From the NCBI GenBank assembly GCA_964386465.1, contig CAYLTU010000089.1, forward strand, positions 1 through 20,150: a DNA stretch of 20,150 nt, written 5' to 3'. The DNA is from GCA-2717185 sp964386465. GTDB taxonomy: Bacteria > Pseudomonadota > Alphaproteobacteria > UBA8366 > GCA-2717185. Made by a program: the position numbers and the translations under genes. The stretch's first letter is position 1. The number at the start of each line of letters is the position of its first letter. Below, piece after piece: positions 1 to 9,044 of this stretch. The notes under the pieces are model-generated. The model did no database searches. It worked only from the letters and a program-made list of their open reading frames with translations, and was not told the origin of the DNA.

Positions 1-209
1 ATCTCCCGGATCAGCGACAACACCGCTTTTTCGGCGTTGTCGATACCGTGCTTTTCACAGTGCAGGATGCAGGCCGCGAGCAACGAGCCGTAGCAGATCG
101 CATCCAAATCCTTCATGCAAGCCGCGTCGCCGATCAGTTTTCGCGCCGCATCGCCGAAGGTTTCGACAACGGTATCGAGAAATTCAAATTCTTCGCCCGA
201 ATCAAGCAT
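1..209 (-). CDS. Hypothetical protein, N-terminal part only (cut by window edge)
   Basis: An open frame reads leftward from ATG at 207-209 and is still open at base 1, so only the first 69 residues are visible. A GGAG-type ribosome binding site lies just upstream of the ATG. The visible protein begins MLDSGEEFEFLDTVVETFGD and is rich in Ala, Leu, Asp and Glu, with Cys residues in CMKDLDAICYGS and ILHCEKHG. It looks like a soluble helical protein; I see no signal peptide or membrane segment. I do not recognise the family. The good start signal and absence of internal stops support a real gene, but no function can be assigned. Confidence 0.55.
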   Translation of the reverse strand, partial: MLDSGEEFEFLDTVVETFGDAARKLIGDAACMKDLDAICYGSLLAACILHCEKHGIDNAEKAVLSLIRE

Positions 210-359
210 TTCGCATCACTCCGAACCCGTTGGTACGGTCGAGGTTACCCGGCAAATTTTCGCGATTTCTTGCGGATTACGGCAAAACTTCTTTGGCCGA
301 TGCGACATTATACCACCGATCCGGCACTTCGTGAAGCAGCCGGCGGAAATACGGCAGGA

Positions 360-1148
360 TCATCGCCGGGCCCGGCCATGCACCCGCTTCATAATGATCG
401 TCGTAGCGAAGCGCTTCGCGGCCCGAAGCGCCAGGCCCGGCACCATCATCGCGCGGCGAACCGGATCGGAAACATCGACCGTACGCCGGCCCAGCGCCGC
501 CAAACCGCGACGCGCGACCGCATCGGGGTCCATGACGTGTGGGAATATGCCTTCATTGAGGCCGGCGCGGTGGAAGAATTCCGTTCGTGTCGCACCAGGA
601 CAAACTGCCAGAACATCAACCGCCGTATCCCTAAGTTCTTCGGCAAGCGCCTCGGCGAACAGGAGGTCGAACGACTTGGTCGCCGCGTAGGTTCCAAAAT
701 AGGCGAGCGGCTGGAATGCCGCGACGCTTGAAACCACAATGACCCCTGCGCGTCGCCCAGAATCGTCGGATCGCATCATCATTCCCGGCAGCAAGGCTCG
801 CGTCAGAACCACCGGCGCGACGACATTTACTTCGACCATTTCCCGTTCCGCTTCGGGCGGATTGTCGGCGAACGCGCCGAAACGGCCGAGGCCCGCATTG
901 TTGACAAGCAGGTCGATTTTTGCGGATTCCGCGGCAGTGATAACGCGATCCCTGCCGTCGTCGGTTCCTAGATCCGCCACAACCGTTTCAACCTGCCGTC
1001 CGTTCCGCGCCATGGTCTCCTTCAACATCGCCAATCTCGACTCGGTCCGGCCTGTCAGCACCAGAGCGGTCGATGCCGGGAGAGCCTCGGCGAAAGACTT
1101 GCCGATGCCGAAGGTCGCTCCGGTGATGAGGGCGCAGCGGTAAGCCAT
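360..1148 (-). CDS. SDR family NAD(P)-dependent oxidoreductase
   Basis: A classical short-chain dehydrogenase/reductase of 262 aa, normal for the family, expected to be a cytosolic NAD(P)-dependent oxidoreductase. Visible motifs are the cofactor glycine motif TGATFGIG (9-16), D59 in VVADLG, NNAG (83-86), Asn108, the catalytic Ser in VVSSVAAF (about 140-141) and YAATK giving Tyr154 and Lys158. The arginine after the second beta strand (LTGRTESRL) suggests NADP(H) preference, which is inference. I chose ATG 1148 because AAGGAG sits 7 nt upstream; an in-frame TTG two codons earlier lies too close to that site. The basic C-terminus (IIMKRVHGRARR) is longer than in minimal SDRs and may be membrane-peripheral. 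The gene is divergent from the HD-domain gene. The substrate cannot be read from the sequence. Confidence 0.93.
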   Translation of the reverse strand: MAYRCALITGATFGIGKSFAEALPASTALVLTGRTESRLAMLKETMARNGRQVETVVADLGTDDGRDRVITAAESAKIDLLVNNAGLGRFGAFADNPPEAEREMVEVNVVAPVVLTRALLPGMMMRSDDSGRRAGVIVVSSVAAFQPLAYFGTYAATKSFDLLFAEALAEELRDTAVDVLAVCPGATRTEFFHRAGLNEGIFPHVMDPDAVARRGLAALGRRTVDVSDPVRRAMMVPGLALRAAKRFATTIIMKRVHGRARR

Positions 1149-1213
1149 GATCAATCTCCTTCACGGAGGCACTATAGCGTGTATGAATGGCGCCGAACGG
1201 TCGGAGAATTCTA
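1149..1213. promoter_or_regulatory. Divergent promoter region between SDR and HD-domain genes
   Basis: Only 65 bases separate the two divergent start codons, and each has its own ribosome binding site: AAGGAG on the minus strand at 1156-1161 and GGAG on the plus strand at 1203-1206. A CTATAG palindrome at 1172-1177 can be read as a -10 element on either strand (TATAGT leftward, TATAGC rightward). No convincing -35 box is visible for either direction, so the exact promoters are a guess. Confidence 0.3.
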
Positions 1214-1789
1214 ATGCGGGCATGGCAGCGAATGTTGAGCGGGCGGCGCCTCAACCTGCTCGAGCCATCGCCGCTGGATATCGAGATCGAGGATATCGCG
1301 CACGGCCTATCCCGCGTCGCACGCTGGAATGGACAGACATCCGGCGATTGGGCCTACAGCGTTGCGCAACATTCGGTACTCGTCGAAACACTATTGGGCC
1401 GGTTCCGCAATGACATGCCGGTCGGCTGGCGCCTCGCCGGGCTGGTTCACGACGCCGCGGAATACGTCATCGGCGACCTGATCTCACCCTTCAAGGCCGC
1501 CGTCGGGTTCGATTACAAGAGTTTCGAAATCGACCTGTTAAGCGCCATACACATCCGGATCGGGTTGCCCGCGCAGGTGCCGCAGTCGGCGCAAAAACTC
1601 ATCAAACGCGCCGACCGCGCCGCGGCTTTTCTGGAAGCGACGCAGCTCGCCGGGTTCGAGAAGGGCGAGGCGAGAAAGTTCTTCGGAAACCCGCGGGGAC
1701 TGGACGATATCGAACTGGCCGCGGAACCTCCTGACATCGCAAAATCGCAATTTCTCGAACGGTTCGAAGCATTGTCGGCCACGCGATAG
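1214..1789 (+). CDS. HD-domain phosphohydrolase (YfbR-like, HD superfamily)
   Basis: A 191-aa HD-superfamily protein, probably a cytosolic metal-dependent phosphohydrolase of the kind often annotated YfbR-like or hydrolase of HD superfamily. The metal-binding set is visible: His53 in SVAQHS, the His79-Asp80 pair in LVHDAAE and Asp134 in KRADRAAAF. Glu83 next to the HD pair and the ALVHD-AAE pattern fit the nucleotidase-like group, so a nucleotide monophosphate substrate is plausible but unproven. The start at ATG 1214 (MRAWQRMLSG) is preferred over an in-frame ATG at 1187 because GGAG lies 7 nt upstream and because homologues of this type typically begin with this segment. The amidase gene starts 41 nt downstream, so co-transcription is possible. 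Confidence 0.87.
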   Translation: MRAWQRMLSGRRLNLLEPSPLDIEIEDIAHGLSRVARWNGQTSGDWAYSVAQHSVLVETLLGRFRNDMPVGWRLAGLVHDAAEYVIGDLISPFKAAVGFDYKSFEIDLLSAIHIRIGLPAQVPQSAQKLIKRADRAAAFLEATQLAGFEKGEARKFFGNPRGLDDIELAAEPPDIAKSQFLERFEALSATR

Positions 1790-1830
1790 CGCCGCTATGA
1801 TGCGCGCCTTCGACAACGGGTGACCTGAAC

Positions 1831-3236
1831 ATGAACGACATCGTAAAACTGACCGCCACCGAGTTGATTATGCGGTACCGCCGGAAGGAGCTCTCCCCGG
1901 TCGAAGCCACGGAAGCCGCGCTCACACGGATCGAGGCCTGCAACGGTGCCGTGAACGCATTCTGTGTTGTCGACAGCGACAGCGCGCTTGCCGGCGCCAA
2001 GGCGTCAGAGGCGCGGTGGGCGAAAGGCGAGCCCTGCGGCCTGGTCGACGGCGTGCCGACAACGATTAAGGATATCGTCCTCACCAAGGGATGGCCGACG
2101 TTGCGCGGCAGCAAGACGACCGATCCCGGTCAAACCTGGGACACAGACGCTCCGTGTACGGCGCGACTTCGAGAGCACGGCGCCGTTTTGCTCGGAAAAA
2201 CGACCACACCTGAATTCGGCTGGAAGGGTGTGACGGACAGTCCGGTAACGGGTATCACACGAAATCCCTGGAACACCGACCGCACGCCAGGCGGCAGCAG
2301 CGGCGGCGCGGCGGCGGCGGCAGCGCTCGGCATGGGCGCGCTGCATGTCGGCACCGACGGCGGCGGTTCGGTCCGAATTCCTGCAGGATTCACCGGTGTG
2401 TTCGGGCACAAGCCGAGCTTCGGCCGGGTTCCTGTCTGGCCCAGCAGCGCTTTCGGGACCCTGTCCCATGTAGGCCCGCTGACCCGTACCGTGACCGACG
2501 CCGCGCTCATGCTGACCGTACTTTCTGAACCCGACGCCCGCGACTGGATGGCGTTGCCATATGACAAGCGCGACTACCGGGACGGGCTTGAAGACGGTAT
2601 CGAAGGCATTCGAATCGCGTTCAGTCCGACGCTCGGTTATGCCGAAGTCGACCCCGAGATCGAAGCCCTGGTCCGCACGGCGGCGGCTGTGATGCGCGAC
2701 CTGGGCGCCACGGTGGAGGAGATCGACCCCGGAATTCAAGATCCCTATGAAACGTTTCGGCGTCACTGGTTCGGCGCGGCCGGCAAATTGGTCGGCGATA
2801 TGCCGCCGGAGAAGCAAGCGTTGCTCGATCCCGGACTTCGCGACGTCGCTGCGTCCGGTGCCGCCATCACGTACCACGAGTTCCTTGAGGCGATGGAGGC
2901 ACGCAATCAGATCGGTGAAGTCATGTCGCGATTCCACGAAACCTACGATCTATTGCTGACGCCGACCCTGCCGATTCCCGCATTCAAGGCCGGGCAAGAG
3001 ACGCCCGATCCTGAAAATCAACCGCGCTGGTCGGTTTGGACACCCTTCACCTTTCCGTTCAACCTGACCCAGCAACCTGCGGCCACGGTGCCTTGCGGCT
3101 TTACCAGCGAAGGATTGCCGGCCGGCCTGCAGATCGTCGGTCCCAAATACGCCGACGCACCGGTGTTGCAAGCCGCGCGGGCCTACGAGTCGATCTGCCC
3201 GTTCCGGATGCCCGACGAACCGAACGTGCAGCATTG

Positions 3237-3237
<1 letters not shown>
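1831..3237 (+). CDS. Amidase (amidase signature family)
   Basis: A 468-aa amidase-signature enzyme, full length for the family, which hydrolyses carboxamides to acid plus ammonia or amine. The Ser-cisSer-Lys triad can be placed at Lys80 (TTIKD), Ser156 (GGSSGG, 154-159) and Ser180 (DGGGSVRIP); the spacing matches fatty acid amide hydrolase and malonamidase. There is no signal peptide, so it is probably cytosolic. It is not GatA-like by context, since no gatB or gatC neighbours are present. The stop overlaps the next start by one base (TGATG at 3235-3239), which implies translational coupling with the FAD oxidoreductase. This pairing suggests a catabolic role: release of an acid that the downstream enzymes then oxidise. 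The substrate is unknown. Confidence 0.93.
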
Positions 3238-4646
<1,409 letters not shown>

Positions 4647-4649
4647 CCC

Positions 4650-4899
4650 ATGAAGGTCGACGGTATGATGGCGACCGTCACCGGCGCCGCGCCCGGCCTC
4701 GGCGCGGCAACGGTGGATTTACTGGCCGATGGGCTGAAGGATGAAGGATGAAGCGTAGAAGGAATTCCTCAAGGTCGTGCCTTTCCTCAAACGCATGGGC
4801 AAACCACGTGAATACGCCGTGCTTGTCCGCCACATCTGCGAAAATGATATGCTGAATGTTGAAGTAGCCCGCCTGGACGCGGCGATCCGGGCGCCTTGA
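4650..4899 (+). pseudogene. SDR (type-2 3-hydroxyacyl-CoA dehydrogenase-like) remnant with internal deletion
   Basis: Two ends of one gene survive without the middle. From ATG 4650 the frame reads MKVDGMMATVTGAAPGLG and on to LLADG, the cofactor-binding N-terminus of an HSD17B10-like SDR, then stops at 4749-4751. In another frame, 4762-4899 reads FLKRMGKPREYAVLVRHICE followed by NDMLNVEVARLDAAIRAP and a stop, matching the usual C-terminus of that family (pattern GxPEEYAxLVxHIxENxMLNGEVxRLDG). About 170 to 180 codons, including the catalytic Ser-Tyr-Lys region, are missing. Several normally fixed residues have drifted (MLNG to MLNV, RLDG to RLDA), which suggests old decay rather than an assembly error. 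The position, 3 nt after the FAD oxidoreductase and 15 nt before the thiolase, shows it was once part of the operon. Confidence 0.8.
4736..4753 (+). repeat. Short tandem repeat GAAGGAT x 2.6 at the SDR deletion junction
   Basis: The heptamer GAAGGAT occurs twice in a row (4736-4742 and 4743-4749), followed by a partial GAAG. It sits where recognisable N-terminal SDR sequence ends and shortly before the C-terminal fragment resumes at about 4762. It may be a trace of slippage or microhomology during the deletion. Confidence 0.6.
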
Positions 4900-4914
4900 A
4901 TGGGAGTTTGAGCG

Positions 4915-6162
4915 ATGGGTGATGTGTACGTCATTGGCGTCTCGATGACGCCGTTTGGCAGGTTCTTCGACAAATCGGTTAAACAGCTGACCGCCGAAGC
5001 GGTGACCGCCGCGTTGAACGACGCCTCGCTCGATAAAGGCGCGGTAGGTGCGGCCTATTTCTCCAACACCACCCAAGGTCTGCTGGAAGGCCAACATCTG
5101 GTGCCGGGTGAGATGGCGTTGCGCGACATGGGTTTCGAAGGCATCCCGATGATGAATGTGGAGAATGCCTGCGCCAGCGCATCCAGCGCCTTCCAAAGCG
5201 CCTTTTTGGCGGTGAAGGCGGAGATGGCCGAGGTCGCGCTCGCCGTCGGCGCCGACAAGATGTACGACCAGGATAAGGCGAAGTCGTTCAAGATCTTCGA
5301 CGGCGCGCTGGACGTCCATAATGTCGAAGCCACTTTTGCCGGGCTCGAAGCGCTTGGCGAAGGCGTGGAACCGCCGGACGGCACCAGCATCCCCAACGAA
5401 CAGCGAAGCCCGTTCATGGACGTCTATGCCAGTTTCGCCAAGTTCCATATGAAGAATTTCGGCAGCACGCAGCGCCAGTTCGCCGCCATCGCGGCCAAGA
5501 ACCATCAGCATTCGACCTTGAACCCACTGTCGCAATATCGGGATACCTACTCAATCGACGACGTGCTCGACGCCCGGCTGATTTCCTGGCCGCTGACCCT
5601 ACCGATGTGTTCGCCCATAAGCGACGGAGCCGCGGCCGCGATCCTCTGTGGCGAGGAGTATCTGGACAAGCTGGATGAGACGGTGCGCGGGCGCGCTGTA
5701 CGAATTGGGGCCTGCGAAATCGGCACCGGAATCACCCGGTCGGCCGAAGAGGTCGAAAAACACGTCACGCATCTGACCGCCAACCGCGCCTATGATCGCG
5801 CCGGCATCGGTCCAGGGGATATCTCGGTGGCGGAAGTCCACGACGCCACCGCTTTCGGCGAGGTGACGCAGACGGAGAATCTCGGATTTTGCGATTTCGG
5901 CAAGGGCGCCTGGATCGCCGAACAGGGCGAAACCACGCTGGGCGGTCGCATCCCGATCAACCCGTCCGGCGGGCTGGAATCGAAAGGCCACCCGATCGGA
6001 GCGACGGGCCTGGGACAGATCTACGAGCTCACGACGCATCTACGCGGGGAGGCGGGTTCGCGACAGGCAGCGGACGCCCGGTTCGCCATCGCGGAAAATG
6101 GCGGCGGCATCTACGGCATCGAGGAATCGGTTTGCTGCATCACCATTCTGGCAAGGGACTAA
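4915..6162 (+). CDS. Thiolase family protein (SCP-x / acetyl-CoA acetyltransferase-like)
   Basis: A 415-aa thiolase-fold enzyme of the sterol-carrier-protein-x type, which cleaves or forms 3-ketoacyl-CoA thioesters. The nucleophile is Cys86 in NVENACASAS; the second half carries EVHDATAFGE and GHPIGATG with His359, as expected for this group. The C-terminal segment ends ESVCCITIL rather than the CxG motif of classical biosynthetic or beta-oxidation thiolases, which also points to the SCP-x/lipid-transfer class. There is no signal peptide. GGGAG at 4901-4905 supports the ATG at 4915. The next gene starts 5 nt after the stop. With a crotonase downstream and an SDR remnant upstream, a role in degrading an acyl-CoA or sterol-like side chain is a reasonable inference; the substrate is unknown. 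Confidence 0.9.
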   Translation: MGDVYVIGVSMTPFGRFFDKSVKQLTAEAVTAALNDASLDKGAVGAAYFSNTTQGLLEGQHLVPGEMALRDMGFEGIPMMNVENACASASSAFQSAFLAVKAEMAEVALAVGADKMYDQDKAKSFKIFDGALDVHNVEATFAGLEALGEGVEPPDGTSIPNEQRSPFMDVYASFAKFHMKNFGSTQRQFAAIAAKNHQHSTLNPLSQYRDTYSIDDVLDARLISWPLTLPMCSPISDGAAAAILCGEEYLDKLDETVRGRAVRIGACEIGTGITRSAEEVEKHVTHLTANRAYDRAGIGPGDISVAEVHDATAFGEVTQTENLGFCDFGKGAWIAEQGETTLGGRIPINPSGGLESKGHPIGATGLGQIYELTTHLRGEAGSRQAADARFAIAENGGGIYGIEESVCCITILARD

Positions 6163-6167
6163 GATAG

Positions 6168-6953
6168 ATGCCGGATAAAGGCGACGCCTATCACGAGGTG
6201 CGCGGCAACGCGCTGTGGCTGACCCTCAATCGGCCGGATGCGATGAACGCGATCAACGATGGGGTGGTTGCCGGCCTGGAGGCAGGGCTGGACGCCGCGG
6301 AACATGATCCAAACCTCTGCTGCATCGTAATCCGCGCGGCGGGCCGAGCCTTTTCCGCCGGTGCCGATTTAAAGTCTGTGCAGGAAAAAACCGCGCGCGG
6401 CGAGATGGGAAACTTTGTCGAGAAATTGTGTGCAACATTCAATCGTATCGAGGCGTTTCCCCGTCCGGTCATCGCCGCGGTCAACGGGATGGCCCTGGCG
6501 GGCGGGCTGGAGCTCGTGCTCTGTTGCGATTTGGTCGTCGCCGCAAAAAGCGCCAAACTGGGCGACGCGCACGCCAATTATGGGCTGATCCCGGGCGGCG
6601 GCGGTTCGGTGCGGCTGCCGCGAAAAATCGGGCCAACACGCGCGAAATACCTGATGTACACCGGCGATTTCTGGGATGCCGCCGAATTGGAGCGTATGGG
6701 CTTAATCAATAAAGTCGTTGAAGACGATGCCCTCGAAGATACCGTGACGGCCATCGCAGGGCAATTGGGTGAGAAATCGCCGCTCGGCCTAAAACTGATG
6801 AAACAGCTGACGGACGACGGGTTGGATCAACCTAAGGAAACGGCGCTTCGCAACGAGTTGATGGCGATCGCGGTACACAGTCGGTCAGAAGATTGGGCGG
6901 AAGGGCTTGAGGCCTTTAGCGATAAAAGGAAACCGCGGTTCACTGGCCGCTAA
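6168..6953 (+). CDS. Enoyl-CoA hydratase/isomerase (crotonase) family protein
   Basis: A 261-aa crotonase-fold protein acting on an acyl-CoA thioester. The oxyanion-hole segments are present: AFSAGADLK (61-69) and NGMALAGGLELVLCCD (106-121). Of the two glutamates used by classical enoyl-CoA hydratases, the first is present (Glu115), but the position 20 residues later, normally Glu in a PE motif, is His135 in GDAHANYGLIPGGGGS. The protein may therefore be an isomerase, hydrolase, lyase or dehydratase variant rather than a standard hydratase. The start follows the thiolase stop by 5 nt, with AAGGGA at 6153-6158 as ribosome binding site. It closes the plus-strand operon, and its last four bases overlap the end of glpD on the other strand. 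Confidence 0.9.
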   Translation: MPDKGDAYHEVRGNALWLTLNRPDAMNAINDGVVAGLEAGLDAAEHDPNLCCIVIRAAGRAFSAGADLKSVQEKTARGEMGNFVEKLCATFNRIEAFPRPVIAAVNGMALAGGLELVLCCDLVVAAKSAKLGDAHANYGLIPGGGGSVRLPRKIGPTRAKYLMYTGDFWDAAELERMGLINKVVEDDALEDTVTAIAGQLGEKSPLGLKLMKQLTDDGLDQPKETALRNELMAIAVHSRSEDWAEGLEAFSDKRKPRFTGR

Positions 6954-8422
6954 TCGAACCAGCGCTGCAGCTGCTCGATCTCCGCTTCGCGAAAACGCAA
7001 CCCCAGCTTCGAACGCCGCCACAAAATATCGTCGGCGGACGCCGCCCATTCGTGGTGTTTGAGATAATCCACTTCAGCTTCGAAGAGGCCCGCTCCAAAT
7101 TTCTTACCGAGGTCGCCAAGCTTTACCGCCGTTCCGAGTACCCTGTCGATCCGGCTGCCATAGGCGCGCGCAAGGCGCTCGGCGAGTTCATCCGGAAGCC
7201 AAGAATGGCGCCGCTTCGTCTCCGTCAGGAATGCGGGAAAATCCGACCCGGGTATATCGCCTCCCGGCAGCACGGCATCCGCTGTCCATCGGCCTTTGCC
7301 ACCGCCCAAATGCGGTTGCAGCCGATCGAGTGCTTGCTCCGACAATTTCCGGTAGGTGGTGATCTTGCCGCCAACGACCGTCAATAACGGGCCCTGCCCT
7401 TCAGCTGTCTCCATGTCCAGGCGGTAGTCGCGTGTCACCGAAGCGGCGTCTCCCGCACCGTCATCGAGCAAGGGACGGACGCCCGCATAGGCCCAAGTCA
7501 CATCGTCTGGCCCGATACCCGGATCGAACCAACGATTCACGGCATCGCACAGATAGGCGACGTCGTCGTCGGAACAACACACCTTGCCGGGATCGCCGTC
7601 ATATTCGGTATCGGTCGTCCCGATCAGCGACTGATCCGCCAGATAGGGAATGACGAAGATGACGCGACGGTCGGCATTCTGCAGGATATAAGCGTGCTCG
7701 CCTTCATACAGTTTGGGAACCGTGATGTGGCTTCCCTTCACGAGGCGAATCTTCTTGGACACCGCACCATCGACAGCGTCTCCAACCCAGGGTCCGGCGG
7801 CATTGACGACGGCTCGGGCGGTTACCGTCTGATCATGGTTGCTTTGCGCCTGACGAACGGAGACCCGCCACTCGCCTCCTTCCCACCGCATCCCCGTTAC
7901 GGCGGTGCGCGGCCGGATTTGCGCGCCGCGTTCCAAGGCATCAATGGCGTTGAGCACGACGAGCCGCGAATCGTCGACACGGCAGTCGAAGTATGAGAAT
8001 CCGAACTTCGCGTCCGCCGAAAGAGGTGTCCCGAGCGGGCTGCCGCGTAACGCGACACGTTTCGACGCCGGCAGCCGCTCGCGTCCCCCCAAATGGTCAT
8101 AGAGCGCCAGTCCCAGTCGAATCAACCAGCCGGGCCGCAGGACGCTGCTGTGCGGAAGAACGAAGCGAAGCGGTTCCACGATATGCGGCGCGGCGCGCAA
8201 CAGGACCTCCCGCTCTCGCAAGGCCTCGCGAACCAGCCTGAATTGATATTGCTCCAGATACCGCAATCCGCCATGGATCAGCTTGCTGCTCGCCGACGAA
8301 GTCGCTTGCGCCAAGTCTTCCCGTTCGCACAACAACACCGAGTAGCCGCGCCCCGCTGCATCGCGCGCGATTCCGGCTCCGTTTACACCGCCTCCGATAA
8401 CCAGAATGTCAAATTCAGCCAC
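6950..8422 (-). CDS. glpD: FAD-dependent glycerol-3-phosphate dehydrogenase
   Basis: A 490-aa GlpD, the membrane-associated flavoenzyme that oxidises sn-glycerol 3-phosphate to dihydroxyacetone phosphate and passes electrons to quinone. The N-terminal dinucleotide motif is VIGGGVNGAGIARDAAGRG (8-26), followed by the family signature TSSASSKLIHGGLRYLE (41-57). The second signature, GGKITTYRKLSEQAL, and a C-terminal domain ending in RRSKLGLRF are both present, so the protein is complete. The start is GTG at 8420-8422 with GGAGG 8 nt upstream. No glpK, glpF or glpR lies nearby, so it is a single-gene unit here. Its 3' end overlaps the crotonase stop by 4 nt in convergent orientation. The gene is divergent from the cytochrome c gene. 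Confidence 0.95.
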   Translation of the reverse strand: MAEFDILVIGGGVNGAGIARDAAGRGYSVLLCEREDLAQATSSASSKLIHGGLRYLEQYQFRLVREALREREVLLRAAPHIVEPLRFVLPHSSVLRPGWLIRLGLALYDHLGGRERLPASKRVALRGSPLGTPLSADAKFGFSYFDCRVDDSRLVVLNAIDALERGAQIRPRTAVTGMRWEGGEWRVSVRQAQSNHDQTVTARAVVNAAGPWVGDAVDGAVSKKIRLVKGSHITVPKLYEGEHAYILQNADRRVIFVIPYLADQSLIGTTDTEYDGDPGKVCCSDDDVAYLCDAVNRWFDPGIGPDDVTWAYAGVRPLLDDGAGDAASVTRDYRLDMETAEGQGPLLTVVGGKITTYRKLSEQALDRLQPHLGGGKGRWTADAVLPGGDIPGSDFPAFLTETKRRHSWLPDELAERLARAYGSRIDRVLGTAVKLGDLGKKFGAGLFEAEVDYLKHHEWAASADDILWRRSKLGLRFREAEIEQLQRWFD

Positions 8423-8515
8423 TCACGGAACCTCCACGCCACGGGAACAGGATCAATATTGCCGCGAAATGTCAAAGTCCAGCGGTGCCGCGACGATGGG
8501 GCGCAGAATTTGCTC

Positions 8516-8544
8516 TTGATCGCCATCCCTTTTTGCAATTTATT
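8516..8544 (+). promoter_or_regulatory. Candidate sigma-70-type promoter for cytochrome c
   Basis: TTGATC at 8516-8521 and TTTATT at 8539-8544 are separated by 17 bases, and each matches four of six consensus positions. The pair lies about 60 bases before the cytochrome c start in an AT-richer stretch of the 181-base divergent region between glpD and the cytochrome gene. It is a pattern match only. Confidence 0.35.
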
Positions 8545-8603
8545 CGGTCCCAACTTTGCGTGTGTCGGCGCCGTTGCGCCTCTTGAAACATGGAGCATTG
8601 AAC

Positions 8604-8975
8604 ATGAAGAAATCTCTTCTGCTGGCATTTGGTCTAGCGCTTGCACTCGGCAGCACATCCGCTTCAGCCGCCGACCTCAAAGCGGGCAAGAAAATTTTTA
8701 AGAAATGCAAGATCTGCCATTCACTGAAAGCAGGCAAGAAGAAGGTTGGACCGTCATTGAGTGGCGTCCTCGGCAAGAAGGCCGCCCAGGTGAAGGGTTT
8801 CAAATATTCCAAGGCAATGAAAAAGGCCGACATCACCTGGGACGATGCGACCCTGGACGCCTATCTGACCAAGCCGAAGAAGTTCCTCAAGGGTACGAAA
8901 ATGGCCTTCGTGGGCCTTAAGAAGAAGAAAGACCGAGATAACGTCGTCGCTTATATCAAAGCGAACACCAAATAA
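8604..8975 (+). CDS. Class I c-type cytochrome, periplasmic
   Basis: A 123-aa monohaem cytochrome c with a Sec signal peptide: basic MKK start, hydrophobic core LLLAFGLALALG and a likely cut near ASA-AD (about residue 22/23). The haem site is CKICH (Cys35, Cys38, His39) and the probable sixth ligand is Met100 in GTKMAF. It should act as a small soluble periplasmic electron carrier of the c2/c550 type. The mature part, about 100 residues, has 28 lysines, one arginine, seven aspartates and no glutamate, so it is extremely basic. I chose ATG 8604 because GGAG lies 8 nt upstream and the signal peptide begins there; the frame opens earlier but without signal-like sequence. It appears monocistronic, and its redox partner is not in the window. 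Confidence 0.92.
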   Translation: MKKSLLLAFGLALALGSTSASAADLKAGKKIFKKCKICHSLKAGKKKVGPSLSGVLGKKAAQVKGFKYSKAMKKADITWDDATLDAYLTKPKKFLKGTKMAFVGLKKKKDRDNVVAYIKANTK

Positions 8976-9029
8976 CGTCATTGTTTGGGAGCGGCGCATC
9001 GGCCATCTGGAGCCGCGCGCCGCACCTAG

Positions 9030-9035
9030 TATAGA
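9030..9035 (+). promoter_or_regulatory. Candidate -10 box giving a near-leaderless transcript
   Basis: TATAGA within CTAGTATAGACT lies only 9 bases before the ATG at 9045. Transcription starting about 7 bases after it would leave almost no 5' leader, and no Shine-Dalgarno sequence is visible between this box and the ATG. A -35 element is not clear. Confidence 0.3.
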
Positions 9036-9044
9036 CTGCGGCCG

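Noticed and set aside
1149..1154. TTG start two codons upstream for the SDR gene
   Set aside because: It would sit 1 base from the AAGGAG site; ATG 1148 has proper 7-base spacing.
2005..2937. 310-codon minus-strand frame opposite the amidase
   Set aside because: No recognisable domain, shadow-like composition, and the amidase triad is clear on the plus strand.
3036..3236. N-terminal extension of the FAD oxidoreductase frame upstream of 3237
   Set aside because: It lies wholly within the amidase coding sequence, reads as low-quality Arg-rich text, and the ATG at 3237 gives the normal family length with coupled translation.
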